From Candidatus Sedimenticola sp. (ex Thyasira tokunagai) (GTDB taxonomy: Bacteria; Pseudomonadota; Gammaproteobacteria; Chromatiales; Chromatiaceae): 64,000 nt of DNA. Positions 26,938 to 35,866 of the stretch are shown one piece after another; within the stretch, counting starts at the first letter, position 1; each line of letters begins with the position of its first letter. The translations under genes were made by a program, and so were the position numbers. Location of the stretch: NCBI GenBank assembly GCA_037318855.1, contig CP134874.1, positions 1,550,598 through 1,614,597 of the forward strand. Reading direction: 5' to 3'. The notes under the pieces were generated by a model. The model worked only from the letters and a program-made list of their open reading frames with translations, was not told the origin of the DNA and ran no database searches.

Positions 26938-28557
26938 ATGAAGATCGACTACCTGGAAATTCGCTCTCCATTTAAAAATCTGAACAAGGTGAAAATCGAT
27001 TTTGACGAAGACCATCTGATGACGGTTGTAGTCGGTCGAAACGGCTCCGGCAAGTCGAATGTGCTAGAGGCATTGGTCTATCTATTCCGTAATATCGACC
27101 TGGGGAAGCCTGCGCCATTCTCGTACGTAATCAAGTACAAGTTGGGTGAGGCTGATAGTGAGAGATGGATCACCATTGATGCTGATCCTGATCGCGGATC
27201 ACTTGCGAAGCAATACGAGACCGATGTTGAAATTTCTACCGGTGGCGAACTGTTCGACTCTAAGAAGCGAGTGCCGTTCAGTAAGGTAAAGCGCGATAAG
27301 ACAGGTCAATCAGACTATCTTCCGAATTATGTTTTTGCCTACTACTCAGGTCCCAGTGACCGATTGGAAAACTATTTTCGGAAACACCGGACCAATTTCT
27401 ATCGCAAGCTCCTCAAAAGTCAAGTGGATTTGAAAGGAGATATTCGACCACTCTTTTACGCAAAACCTTTTCATAGTCAGTTTGTATTGCTGGCCTTTTT
27501 TCTAAGCGAGACGGATGATTCTGAAAAGGCTTTCCTACGTGATCAATTGGGTATCGAAGGACTCGACTCGGTCCACTTTGTGATGCGTAAGCCTGGTTGG
27601 GCTAAGAAGAAAGGCGAGCTTTTCTGGGGTGCATCGGGTGTTGTTCGTGAATTTCTGGATTCGCTCTACCCCCATGCCCTGGCACCAGTTAAGGTCACGC
27701 GACAGGAAGACACGACCCTAACGGGTAGTAATGTAAAGAATGAGTTCTTCCATCTCTTCCTGCCGGATGTAGAAACCCTTCGAACATTTGCCAAGGATCA
27801 GAGTTCTGATGTCTTCTTCAAGATGTTAGAAAGTACGCTTTTGTCGGAGATCATCTCTGAGGTTAGCGTCAGGGTTAAGGTATCATCTGCAGATCAGCCG
27901 CTGACATTCAGAGAGCTGAGTGAAGGTGAGCAGCAGCTGCTGACGGTACTTGGGCTGCTCAAGTTCACCGGTGGAAAGGATTCACTGTTTCTTCTTGATG
28001 AACCCGATACTCACCTCAATCCTTCATGGGCAGCAAAATACTTAGAACACCTCCGAAACTTTGTTCCTAAGCACGATACGAGCCACCTATTAATGGTAAC
28101 CCATCATCCAATTGCGATAGCGGAACTCGGCAAAGAGCAAGTTCAGGTAATGTGGAATGATGAAGATGGTCAGGTTCATGCCCATGAGCCAGCAGAAAGT
28201 CCAAGAGGCATGGGTTACGCAGGAATCCTTACTAGTGACATGTTCGGTTTGAAAACGACTCTGGATAATTCGACTGAGCGTTTACTGCGTCTTAGAAGAC
28301 GCTTTACCGAAAAACAGGAGCTGTCGGAGATACAAAAAGGACGTTTGAAAAAGGTTGATAGTGCCATTGAGAAACTTGGTTTTACAACTGCACATTGGGA
28401 TAAGGAGTACCAAGAGTATCTGCAAGTACGCAAGCAGGTTGATTGGGAGGTCTTTGAAGACGACTCCCCAACTCCTGAAGTAAGAGAGCTTAGAAAGGAA
28501 AAATCACGAGAAATAATTCAGCGAATTAAAGCAAAGAAAAACGGGGTTAAGATGTGA
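26938..28557 (+). CDS. Septu-like (PtuA) AAA/ABC-type ATPase
   Basis: A 539-aa SMC/OLD-like ATPase: Walker A VVGRNGSGKSN (about residues 32-41), ABC-type signature LSEGEQQLL (about 326-334), Walker B LFLLDEPDTHLNP (about 350-361) and H-loop MVTHHP. The C-terminal ~120 residues are charged and helical. Its stop overlaps the start of an HNH nuclease gene, the arrangement of the two-gene Septu (PtuAB) defence family and of retron effectors; no reverse transcriptase is present here. It follows hsdS by 8 bp and may be co-transcribed with the restriction genes. Confidence 0.82.
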   Translation: MKIDYLEIRSPFKNLNKVKIDFDEDHLMTVVVGRNGSGKSNVLEALVYLFRNIDLGKPAPFSYVIKYKLGEADSERWITIDADPDRGSLAKQYETDVEISTGGELFDSKKRVPFSKVKRDKTGQSDYLPNYVFAYYSGPSDRLENYFRKHRTNFYRKLLKSQVDLKGDIRPLFYAKPFHSQFVLLAFFLSETDDSEKAFLRDQLGIEGLDSVHFVMRKPGWAKKKGELFWGASGVVREFLDSLYPHALAPVKVTRQEDTTLTGSNVKNEFFHLFLPDVETLRTFAKDQSSDVFFKMLESTLLSEIISEVSVRVKVSSADQPLTFRELSEGEQQLLTVLGLLKFTGGKDSLFLLDEPDTHLNPSWAAKYLEHLRNFVPKHDTSHLLMVTHHPIAIAELGKEQVQVMWNDEDGQVHAHEPAESPRGMGYAGILTSDMFGLKTTLDNSTERLLRLRRRFTEKQELSEIQKGRLKKVDSAIEKLGFTTAHWDKEYQEYLQVRKQVDWEVFEDDSPTPEVRELRKEKSREIIQRIKAKKNGVKM

Positions 28558-29402
28558 GGTATATCCGTTTCAATCCTGCAGATATAGAGCTTCCAGAAGG
28601 ATGGTCCGATGCTATTGCAGCCCTAGAGGATAAAATTCGTGGTGAGGAAGATCCTGCAAAACGAGCAAAGCTGATAGATGATAATTCTAAGCACTGGAAG
28701 AGTGTTAAAAGTGAATTGTCAAAGCTGTTTAACAATAAATGTTGGTATACCGAATCTACCCAAGAAGGCACTGATACTGATGTAGATCACTTTCGCCCAA
28801 AGAAAAGAGTAGCTGAAGTAAAGGATGAAAAGAATCCGCACCCTGGATATTGGTGGCTTGCCTTTAAGCTGGATAACTATCGTTTTAGCTGTATTTATGC
28901 AAATCGACGTCGAAAGGATGTTGAAACGGGTGAGACCGGAGGAAAGGCAGATCATTTTCCGCTCTGGAAAGAATCCAGTCGAGCTTGGTGTCCTGATGAC
29001 GACTGTGATGAAGAACAACCATTGCTGCTTGATCCATGTAAAGCAAGTGATGTTGCTCTGATAGCTTTCAAGGAAGATGGTGAAGCTATGGCCCGGTTTG
29101 GTGAGGAAAAGAGACCAAAGGCTCATAAGAGAGCAGAAATCTCAATTGAACTTTATAACCTCAATCATACTGATTTTGTAAAAGCACGAATTTCACTGCG
29201 CGATCAAATAAGTAAATTAGTTGCAGACGCAGCCAGATATTACAAAAAATTGGAATCTGGAGATGCCACCCATGAGCATGCTTATGAAAGGGCCATAGAG
29301 CAATTAATCGAGTATGTAGATATGAGTGCTCCATACTCAGGTTTTTGCGTAGCGTACCTAGAAAACTATAGGCACGAAGAATATTTGCATGGTGTGCTTT
29401 GA
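28554..29402 (+). CDS. HNH-type nuclease partner of the ATPase (PtuB-like)
   Basis: A 282-aa protein from GTG 28554, overlapping the ATPase stop by 4 bp. The N-terminal half contains NNKCWYTES and DVDHFRPKKRV, an HNH motif of the DxDHFRPK type seen in PtuB-like and retron-associated nucleases, with a later Cys pair (AWCPDDDCDEE) and LLLDPC. The C-terminus is helical. Probably a DNA or tRNA nuclease activated by the ATPase; this function is inferred from the gene pair. Confidence 0.78.
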   Translation: MRYIRFNPADIELPEGWSDAIAALEDKIRGEEDPAKRAKLIDDNSKHWKSVKSELSKLFNNKCWYTESTQEGTDTDVDHFRPKKRVAEVKDEKNPHPGYWWLAFKLDNYRFSCIYANRRRKDVETGETGGKADHFPLWKESSRAWCPDDDCDEEQPLLLDPCKASDVALIAFKEDGEAMARFGEEKRPKAHKRAEISIELYNLNHTDFVKARISLRDQISKLVADAARYYKKLESGDATHEHAYERAIEQLIEYVDMSAPYSGFCVAYLENYRHEEYLHGVL

Positions 29403-29473
29403 AGCCCATCCAGACCATACCTATATTTTGTCAGTGATTCTGATTTAGAAAAGGATATTTAGGACAAGCACTT

Positions 29474-31723
29474 ATGACACTCGACCTCACAAAGGATGAT
29501 CAACTAAAACAAGCGGTTGACTCAATTAACCCACTGGAGCGAAATCCCGATTGGCTGCAGGGCCTCGAACAGCTCCTAACCTACGTCCAGAATACTGGTG
29601 TGGAAAGTCGGAACTCCAAGGAGTTTCATGTTCGTATTTGGGAGAACAATGCTGTAACCGGCGTGGGCATGGGTACGGTAGATATCAGTGGGGCAATTGA
29701 TGATGCTGGTTTTCGTGGGTGGCTTGCTGAAGAGTCGATGAAGCCATTAGCTGATTCACCCGAGGCCAAGCTGGCCCAGTTCCAATCTTTGTATGAAGAG
29801 ATAATGAGCCGCCTCAAAGCATTTTCTAACCGGACACCGCATGTAAAGATTTTCAGAGTGTTGGCAGCCCTGTATCCCAAATACTTCACTACCATCGCTA
29901 ATAGGCGGATGGCTCTTATCTGCCATCGTGCGCTATTTGGGCGACGCAAAAGACCTGACTTTGTACAACGCCAAGTAGAGATCAGGGAGCGTCTGGATAA
30001 GATACTTGGCCCTTGTGGCGAAAGCCCAGGGGAACTCGCTGAGCGCATGACCCTTGCCTGGTACACCTTCACAGATTATGTTCAGCCAGAAGATACCAGT
30101 GATGATGTAGAGATCACTGATCAGTCGGGTGAAGTTGCGATCAAGCCCCTGCCAGCGTTGCAGCGTAGAAAGGGTTTTACCAGCATAAAAGGTGGTTTGG
30201 GGACGATCTATAGCGCACTCGGCTTCGTAACGGATGGGGTGACGCGAGAAGATCTCTTGGATTATTTGCGTGCAGAGTTTCCTGACTATCGTGAAAGTTC
30301 ACTCAGAACAACGATCAACATCCTGAAGAATGAGTTTTATGTCATACAAGAGGTCAACGGGGTTATATCGCCCACGGATCGGGGTGAGCTCTTTCTGGAG
30401 AGCAGAGATCCTCAGGAGCTGATACCCCAGTTCCTGGCAAGAACCCTGGGGGTCGATCATATTTTGTTGGCCTTGGCTAAGGAATTGCAAACCACAGGCG
30501 AACTGATCGCACTGCTGAAGAAGGTCAATCCAGGCTGGACGACTGATTTTGCTCCTCGTGCGATGCTGAAATGGCTACGTGATTTTGGTTTGATGCAGGT
30601 GGATAATTCAAGTGTGTATCACCTGACAGAGAGCGGAAAATCGTGGAGTGAAGCGATTCATTGGCAGCCAGAGTTCTTGGAGCCAATGGATAGTGGGGAG
30701 GTAGATGATCCCCCCCTTACTGAGACTCAGCTGGATATCCATAAGTTAAACCAGGGCAGCTTGATTGAAGCTGTTGTGGCGGACTCTGCCTTTGTCACTC
30801 ATTTGGTGAAACAGCTCCATTTCGGCCTATGGGCACACCCACGACGTCACTTTGCGATCCTGGCCGGATTGTCGGGTTCAGGTAAGACCCTTCTGGCTCA
30901 GCGTTATGCCCGCTCTGTCGCGGCACAGTATATCGATAATCCCGAGAAAAACGTCTTCATACAGGCTGTACAGCCAGGTTGGTATGACCCTGCGCCCTTG
31001 TTTGGTTATATCAACCCGCTGATGCCAGATAATTACATAAGGCCCCCCTTACTGGACTTTCTACTTCAAGCCGCCACACATCCTGATCAGCCGTTTACTG
31101 TGATTCTGGATGAGATGAACCTTTCCCATCCGGAGCAGTACTTCGCTCCCGTTCTTTCGGCCATGGAGTCTGGAGAACGGCTGCGGCTCCACAATGAGGG
31201 GGACTCTTTCGACGGAGTACCCAGTACGATTGCCTATCCTGCCAATGTGGCTTTTATCGGCACCGTGAACATGGATGAGACCACACACGGTATCTCAGAC
31301 AAGGTGCTTGACCGTGCCTTCACTCTGGAGTTCTGGGACGTCAATTTAGACGAATATCCCGGGTGGCAGGTTGATGGCCTTAACGCGGCGGATATTTCAA
31401 CAATAAAGGGATGCCTCGCCGAGTTGCTTCAATCCCTGGCTCCGGAACGTCTGCACTTTGGCTGGCGTACTGTGGAGGATGTGCTCTCCTACCTGGCTCT
31501 TGCCAGTCAGGGGAATGAGTTCGATCTGACTGCAGCGTTGGACGATGTTGTCTACGCTCGTGTACTACCGAAACTCAGAGGATCGGAGAGTAATCGCCTC
31601 CATGAGGCCCTGCAGCAGACCATCACAGTTCTGGAGAAGCAGGGACTTTCACGCAGCTGTGCCAAGGTTCGCACACTCAAGGCCGATCTGGCTGAAACAG
31701 GGATGATGAGATTCTGGCGTTGA
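29474..31723 (+). CDS. McrB-like AAA+ GTPase/ATPase of a type IV-like restriction pair
   Basis: A 749-aa protein. The AAA+ core lies in the C-terminal 290 residues: Walker A GLSGSGKTLLAQ (about 464-475), Walker B VILDEMNLSHPEQYF (about 542) and the McrB-type GTVNMDETTHGISDKVLDRA (about 595-614). The first ~460 residues are a long variable region (LYPKYFTTIANRRMALICHR; winged-helix-like DLLDYLRAEFPDYRE) that probably recognises the target. Its stop overlaps the next gene, a DUF2357 nuclease, giving an McrBC-like module. The target base modification cannot be predicted. Confidence 0.83.
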   Translation: MTLDLTKDDQLKQAVDSINPLERNPDWLQGLEQLLTYVQNTGVESRNSKEFHVRIWENNAVTGVGMGTVDISGAIDDAGFRGWLAEESMKPLADSPEAKLAQFQSLYEEIMSRLKAFSNRTPHVKIFRVLAALYPKYFTTIANRRMALICHRALFGRRKRPDFVQRQVEIRERLDKILGPCGESPGELAERMTLAWYTFTDYVQPEDTSDDVEITDQSGEVAIKPLPALQRRKGFTSIKGGLGTIYSALGFVTDGVTREDLLDYLRAEFPDYRESSLRTTINILKNEFYVIQEVNGVISPTDRGELFLESRDPQELIPQFLARTLGVDHILLALAKELQTTGELIALLKKVNPGWTTDFAPRAMLKWLRDFGLMQVDNSSVYHLTESGKSWSEAIHWQPEFLEPMDSGEVDDPPLTETQLDIHKLNQGSLIEAVVADSAFVTHLVKQLHFGLWAHPRRHFAILAGLSGSGKTLLAQRYARSVAAQYIDNPEKNVFIQAVQPGWYDPAPLFGYINPLMPDNYIRPPLLDFLLQAATHPDQPFTVILDEMNLSHPEQYFAPVLSAMESGERLRLHNEGDSFDGVPSTIAYPANVAFIGTVNMDETTHGISDKVLDRAFTLEFWDVNLDEYPGWQVDGLNAADISTIKGCLAELLQSLAPERLHFGWRTVEDVLSYLALASQGNEFDLTAALDDVVYARVLPKLRGSESNRLHEALQQTITVLEKQGLSRSCAKVRTLKADLAETGMMRFWR

Positions 31724-31725
31724 GT

Positions 31726-33300
31726 ATGGAACTCGAGGTCTTCTCCAGTCGGAAGGGTGAGCTAACCCGTGTGGGCTGCCTTTCACCTGGCTCCACACTG
31801 GGTGACCTTGAGGAGAATCGACAATACCTTATTCGGGTGAATACAGAAGGCTCACGCCTGTTTGTGGATGATGCCCCGATTGATATGGATCCACATCGCC
31901 AGTACTGGCTCTGGTCGCCAGGATTCTATGCCGGCGAAGTGGTCGTGGAACTGGAACTCCCTGGTCATCATGAGCCAATACGCTATTTGGTCGATGTGGC
32001 GCCAGCATCCAACAAATCCGGCCGAGAGCAATATTCAGAGTACATCAGTCAGATTGCAGACTATGCCCCACATCTGCTGATGGGTACTGAGCCAGCACGG
32101 CATGCTTTAGGTGGTCGATCCCATGTCAGTCTGTCTAGCTGGATTCGCTATGCCCGTCTGAGATGCTTTATTGACCCCTATCTTGGCGCACTAAGGGCCA
32201 TCTGTGATCGGCCTCTGGTTCGCAACCGATATCAGCGTGAGCAGGTACCTGTTCATCTGGCCCGCCGGGTGGATGTGAACACGGTTCGGCGCTTGGAGGC
32301 CAATCCCAAGTTGCTTACTGCCATGGCTGGTCAGCAGGTGGTGCATGGTGACTTGAGCTTAGGGGACAATCGGTTGGATGTCCCTTTCAATGAACCGACA
32401 CTGGATCACCCGGCGAACCGCCTGATTGCACTGCAGCTGGATGGTGTATTAAGGCTGACATCTCAACTGATCAATGAATTCTCTCAATACAGAACGGCCA
32501 GCAGTGAGACAGAGACCGATGTGCAGGCACGCATGCCTCGTCGGATCGAGTACCTTACACAGATAAAAAAACAGCTCCTGAAGCTATCACGGCTCTCGCC
32601 CTTCAATGCGGTAAGTAGAAGCAAGCCGGGTGTGGCGGGAATCAATGCTGTATCTGGCAGTCCGCACTATGACAGATCCCATCGACTGGGGATTCGTCTA
32701 CTTCGAGAAGGCGTGTCCCAGCTTGCCAGCGATGAGCAGCATTATCTGGCACCGACCTGGCAAGTATATGAGGCCTGGTGCTTCGTCACACTGGCTCAGC
32801 AGCTGAAGCAACAGCTGCCGGAATACCAGTGGGATTTGAAGACTGTGGTGGTGTCGGCTGACATGATCCTCGAAGGAGAAAAAGAAGGGACGAGAATCAG
32901 GCTCTACACCCAGTTGGCATGCCCGTCACTCGAGAACCCAAACCGCTATGGGTACTACTCAATCACCCGAAAACGAATACCGGACCTGGTTCTGGAGTAT
33001 TCGAATGTAGATTGTACGAAGTTCATCTGCCTGGATAGCAAATACACGACTTCCCGTAGTGGCATCCTGGATTCCATGGCGTCGGCCCATATCTACCGAG
33101 ACTCTATTAAACAGAATGGGGCAGCTCCCCTGTATTCTGTATTACTAGTGCCAGGTAACCCGGATGCCACCTTGCTCTCATCTGAGAATTATGTGGATCG
33201 TCACAGTGTGGGGTGTATTCCCATAGCGGATGATGGCGATGCAACTAGGGCAATGAAGAGGCTACTGGAGTATTTCAGCACGCCAATTCATCATGGCTAA
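31726..33300 (+). CDS. DUF2357 PD-(D/E)XK nuclease, McrC-like partner
   Basis: About 524 aa from ATG 31726; a TTG at 31720 overlapping the upstream stop is an alternative start. The C-terminal domain has the nuclease motif RIPDLVLEY and FICLDSKY (Asp..Asp-Ser-Lys, about residues 420-440), followed by ASAHIYRDSI, as in DUF2357/McrC-like proteins. The N-terminal half is beta-rich and probably binds the McrB-like ring. It is the last gene of the defence run. Confidence 0.8.
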   Translation: MELEVFSSRKGELTRVGCLSPGSTLGDLEENRQYLIRVNTEGSRLFVDDAPIDMDPHRQYWLWSPGFYAGEVVVELELPGHHEPIRYLVDVAPASNKSGREQYSEYISQIADYAPHLLMGTEPARHALGGRSHVSLSSWIRYARLRCFIDPYLGALRAICDRPLVRNRYQREQVPVHLARRVDVNTVRRLEANPKLLTAMAGQQVVHGDLSLGDNRLDVPFNEPTLDHPANRLIALQLDGVLRLTSQLINEFSQYRTASSETETDVQARMPRRIEYLTQIKKQLLKLSRLSPFNAVSRSKPGVAGINAVSGSPHYDRSHRLGIRLLREGVSQLASDEQHYLAPTWQVYEAWCFVTLAQQLKQQLPEYQWDLKTVVVSADMILEGEKEGTRIRLYTQLACPSLENPNRYGYYSITRKRIPDLVLEYSNVDCTKFICLDSKYTTSRSGILDSMASAHIYRDSIKQNGAAPLYSVLLVPGNPDATLLSSENYVDRHSVGCIPIADDGDATRAMKRLLEYFSTPIHHG

Positions 33301-33425
33301 CCCATATCAAAGTGCTTTGAGTTTGAGGATGCAATTTGGGTTCTCAAGTTCTACGGAATTGCTTGGTTGCAAGCTATGAAACAGCATGTAGAAACTTCGT
33401 AGGCTACAAACACGTCAATAAAGTA

Positions 33426-33466
33426 GAAGAGGTTTTCGAAAATTTCGTGATGTCAGATGAAAAACG
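33426..33466 (+). repeat. Degenerate ~40-bp repeat, copy upstream of the DUF429 gene
   Basis: AAGA...TTTCGTGATGTCAGATGAAAAACG resembles 34509-34549 (AAGA...TTTTGTGAGTCCGGATAAAAAACG) and the shorter 34331-34361. Similarity between the first two seems to extend leftward for about 100 bp. Function unknown. Confidence 0.4.
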
Positions 33467-33544
33467 ATATTGTTGCTTCTAGGGTAGGGTGGATTCTGTG
33501 CTGATCCACTCGGAGATTTTCCCTTCTTTAGAAAACGTTAAGTC

Positions 33545-34276
33545 ATGAAACTGGCTGGAGTAGACCTGGCGTGGCTCTGTAACAAGAATCCTACGGCCAT
33601 CGCTATTGGTGATCTCGCGGCCGGGGTGCTCACAGTATCCTCTGTCGAGGTATCTGTGCTCCCGGTAGAGCAAATCAGGGATAAGTTACTTTCGGTAGCC
33701 GGGCTTGCGGGTATCGCGGTCGATGCGTCATTGATCATACCGAATCAAATGGGGCAACGAGGTTGTGAAAAAGAGATATCAAAGCACTATGGCGCGAAGG
33801 GTGCTTCCTGTCATGCCTCGAATTTAACTCTTTACCCCGAACCTGCCAGCGTTGAAATGTCGCTGATGTTTGCTGATCACGGCTTTGGTCATCTGGGTAA
33901 GTCGAAATGGCAATTAGAGTGCTACCCACATCCTGCGATTATCGAGATATTCGCTCTTTCGTACAGGTTGGCATATAAGAAGGGGCGAGTAGCAGATAAG
34001 AAGGCCGGTCAAAAGCAACTCGCCAGCCTGATTAAGAGCTTATCCAATAGCCCTATTTTACCGCTGCACATCGACACAGATATCTGTAAATGTTTTGAAG
34101 AATCCTATCTTGATAGTCTATGCGGCAAGGCCTTGAAATCCAACGAGGATGCGTTGGATGCAGTAGTTTGCCTATACATTGCTGGACTCTATGCCATTGA
34201 TGCACCAGGACGGGTTTTCGGAAATGTGGATGATGGTTATATTTGGGTGCCACAGGGGAGTGCGTTACCGAATTAA
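33545..34276 (+). CDS. DUF429 protein (predicted RNase H-like nuclease)
   Basis: A 243-aa protein. MKLAGVDLAW at the N-terminus gives the first Asp of an RNase H-like fold; further motifs are IAVDASL, WQLECYPHPAI and SNEDALDAVVCLYIAG near the C-terminus, where a conserved Asp is expected. DUF429 proteins are predicted nucleases, often found near defence or DNA-modification genes. It is separated from the McrC-like gene by 244 bp and is the last gene before the right attachment site. Confidence 0.8.
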   Translation: MKLAGVDLAWLCNKNPTAIAIGDLAAGVLTVSSVEVSVLPVEQIRDKLLSVAGLAGIAVDASLIIPNQMGQRGCEKEISKHYGAKGASCHASNLTLYPEPASVEMSLMFADHGFGHLGKSKWQLECYPHPAIIEIFALSYRLAYKKGRVADKKAGQKQLASLIKSLSNSPILPLHIDTDICKCFEESYLDSLCGKALKSNEDALDAVVCLYIAGLYAIDAPGRVFGNVDDGYIWVPQGSALPN

Positions 34277-34679
34277 CAGACACGGAAATTACTATGTATT
34301 GCGAAAGCTCCAAATATGGTCAAGAAATTTAAGAGTAATTTTGTGACTTCAGGCAAGAAATCCTAGGCTAGGAGCGCCTACCGTACCGGCGGAAGTTCTG
34401 ACTGAGTAAGTCAATATGTACTGATTTTGAGGTCGAAATATGTGATCTCAAGTTGTCCTGAAGAGCAGGAGTGAAACATTGTAGGGTATAAACACTCCAT
34501 AAAAATACAAGATATCCCGGCTATTTTTGTGAGTCCGGATAAAAAACGCTGTGACCATATTGTGACTACGTGGAGAGTAATCAAGAGGATATATGAGGAT
34601 GTCTTGCGGGGTTGTAGAAGAGAAATGACTATAAAATCATCCTCATAGGTCCTGTTGGACCCTCTGAATATTTACGAGG
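34277..34679. other. Spacer between DUF429 gene and right attachment site
   Basis: About 400 bp with no recognisable gene. It contains two degenerate copies of the ~40-bp repeat (34331-34361 and 34509-34549) also found at 33426. The composition is AT-richer than the flanking chromosome. This is the distal end of the island. Confidence 0.5.
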
Positions 34680-34707
34680 GAGGGTTCGAATCCCTCCCTC
34701 TCCGCCA
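34680..34707 (+). repeat. Island attachment site, distal end
   Basis: An exact 28-bp copy of the tRNA-Ser 3' end (GAGGGTTCGAATCCC to CTCCGCCA) without the rest of the tRNA. It marks the far border of the island and is the original chromosomal 3' end of the tRNA gene. Confidence 0.92.
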
Positions 34708-34717
34708 TAGGACCAAG

Positions 34718-34750
34718 CCCCAGCAACCTAAATAAAGTGCTGGGTTTTGT
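34718..34750 (+). terminator. Rho-independent terminator, originally of tRNA-Ser
   Basis: CCCAGCA, a 12-nt loop, TGCTGGG and TTTT, 11 bp after the distal attachment site. It would have terminated tRNA-Ser before the island separated them, which supports the island borders. Confidence 0.8.
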
Positions 34751-34795
34751 TGCCGCTTTAACCCTGCTATCTAATCTGATAACCGATGCCGGATA

Positions 34796-34957
34796 TCAGT
34801 CTCTCTCGCCTAACTGATCCATCACTTCAAACATCATATCGACCATTGCAGTAGACGGCGTTACTGACTCCTCCGTTTCTCCAGAGGTCGGGACTCTCTC
34901 CTCTGTTACTTGGATCTCTCCATCTTTGGTGTCTTCAATAGTAATTATAATTTTCAT
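34796..34957 (-). CDS. Unknown 53-aa acidic protein
   Basis: From ATG 34957: MKIIITIEDTKDGEIQVTEE, then a Thr/Ser/Glu-rich stretch and AMVDMMFEVMDQLGERD. It is compact and acidic. Similar small proteins starting MKI.ITIEDT are common in proteobacterial mobile DNA as far as I recall, but no function is known. It lies just outside the island's distal border, on the opposite strand. Confidence 0.55.
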   Translation of the reverse strand: MKIIITIEDTKDGEIQVTEERVPTSGETEESVTPSTAMVDMMFEVMDQLGERD

Positions 34958-35098
34958 CAGTATTTGTGGTGGTTACAGAGTGTAGGGGGATTATATTTTT
35001 TTACGTGGAGCCCTGATATGGGTAATCTCATTGAGATTCCACTTCCTAAGGTATAACATCGACTATTCATTCAAATAAATAGACATGGATTAATCAGC

Positions 35099-35419
35099 AT
35101 GACCAGAAGAACCTACCTCAACTCTCTATTTCTTGTATTTCTTCTCACCTCTGTAGTGAGTGCTTCCGCGGCAAGCCAAAAGCAGTCTTTAAAGTGGAAG
35201 GAGAGCGGCAACCAGATTATCCACGACTCTGTTTGCTACAACCATGATTATGGGAGTGTTCCCTATCGGCGGTGCCGCACACAAGCCAAGAAGCATTTCA
35301 AGAAGAGGTGTGGTTACTACCAGAAGAAGTACCGTAGAGCCAAAAGCCCCTATGCCTCAGAGTACAAGAGTCAGATGGACAAGTTTTGTCATTCGGCGAG
35401 GCAGTTTGCTCCTGTGTGA
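35099..35419 (+). CDS. Small secreted basic protein
   Basis: A 106-aa protein with a signal peptide (YLNSLFLVFLLTSVVSASA). The mature part is lysine/arginine/tyrosine rich with four Cys (VCYNHDYG, YRRCRTQAKKHFKKRCGYY, MDKFCHS), which could form two disulfides in the periplasm or outside. No family recognised. Monocistronic. Confidence 0.6.
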   Translation: MTRRTYLNSLFLVFLLTSVVSASAASQKQSLKWKESGNQIIHDSVCYNHDYGSVPYRRCRTQAKKHFKKRCGYYQKKYRRAKSPYASEYKSQMDKFCHSARQFAPV

Positions 35420-35866
35420 TTGTCTACTATTGGCGTCGTTACCAGCAGAGTTATATCTATCACATGGGAGGCTGCCTTTGCATTTTCGGCCGACAGAAGA
35501 TGTTTGGCTGCCGGGTCTATATATGCCGCTTACTTATGGATCAAGGCCTGATATCGTCTGAGGTACTCAGTGGATATTTGTGTTTGGAATAGAGTAATGG
35601 CCGGTCTTGGATTGGAAACCTGTGTTGTTTGTTGACAGGGGGGACGCCTGGGGTGAGAATTGGCGCAAAGTATGCTTGAGTATGGTGATTAGAAGAGTAA
35701 TGTTTTGGATTCAGAGGTTGGTAGGGTGTGACCAACCGCATTCATTTCGCAAAAGAAATCCTTATCCTTTGGCTGAAAACGGGTGATTTAATTCTCGCTC
35801 TGGACCGTGCGGGAGATTATCTCATGCAATTTAACCGGCAACACAACACACTCTGTATAGATAACA
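35420..35866. other. Intergenic region
   Basis: About 450 bp with only short, unsupported frames. No repeats or clear promoters were seen apart from the expected upstream region of the glycosyltransferase gene. Confidence 0.4.

Larger units (their letters stand above)
14620..34707. mobile_element. 20.1-kb genomic island (defence island) at tRNA-Ser(CGA)
   Basis: Bounded by the 28-bp repeat of the tRNA 3' end. It contains, in order, a tyrosine integrase (broken), a small excisionase, two short unknown frames, a small XRE protein, hsdR (broken), fic, hsdM (broken), hsdS, a Septu-like ATPase/HNH pair, a McrBC-like pair and a DUF429 protein. Nearly all recognisable cargo is anti-phage. No conjugation or replication genes are seen, so transfer would need help. 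With the integrase gene split and its first catalytic Arg changed, the island is probably immobile now. Confidence 0.9.

Noticed and set aside
26938..29402. Retron effector module
   Set aside because: The ATPase/HNH pair is also used by retrons, but no reverse transcriptase or msr/msd-like inverted repeat lies nearby.
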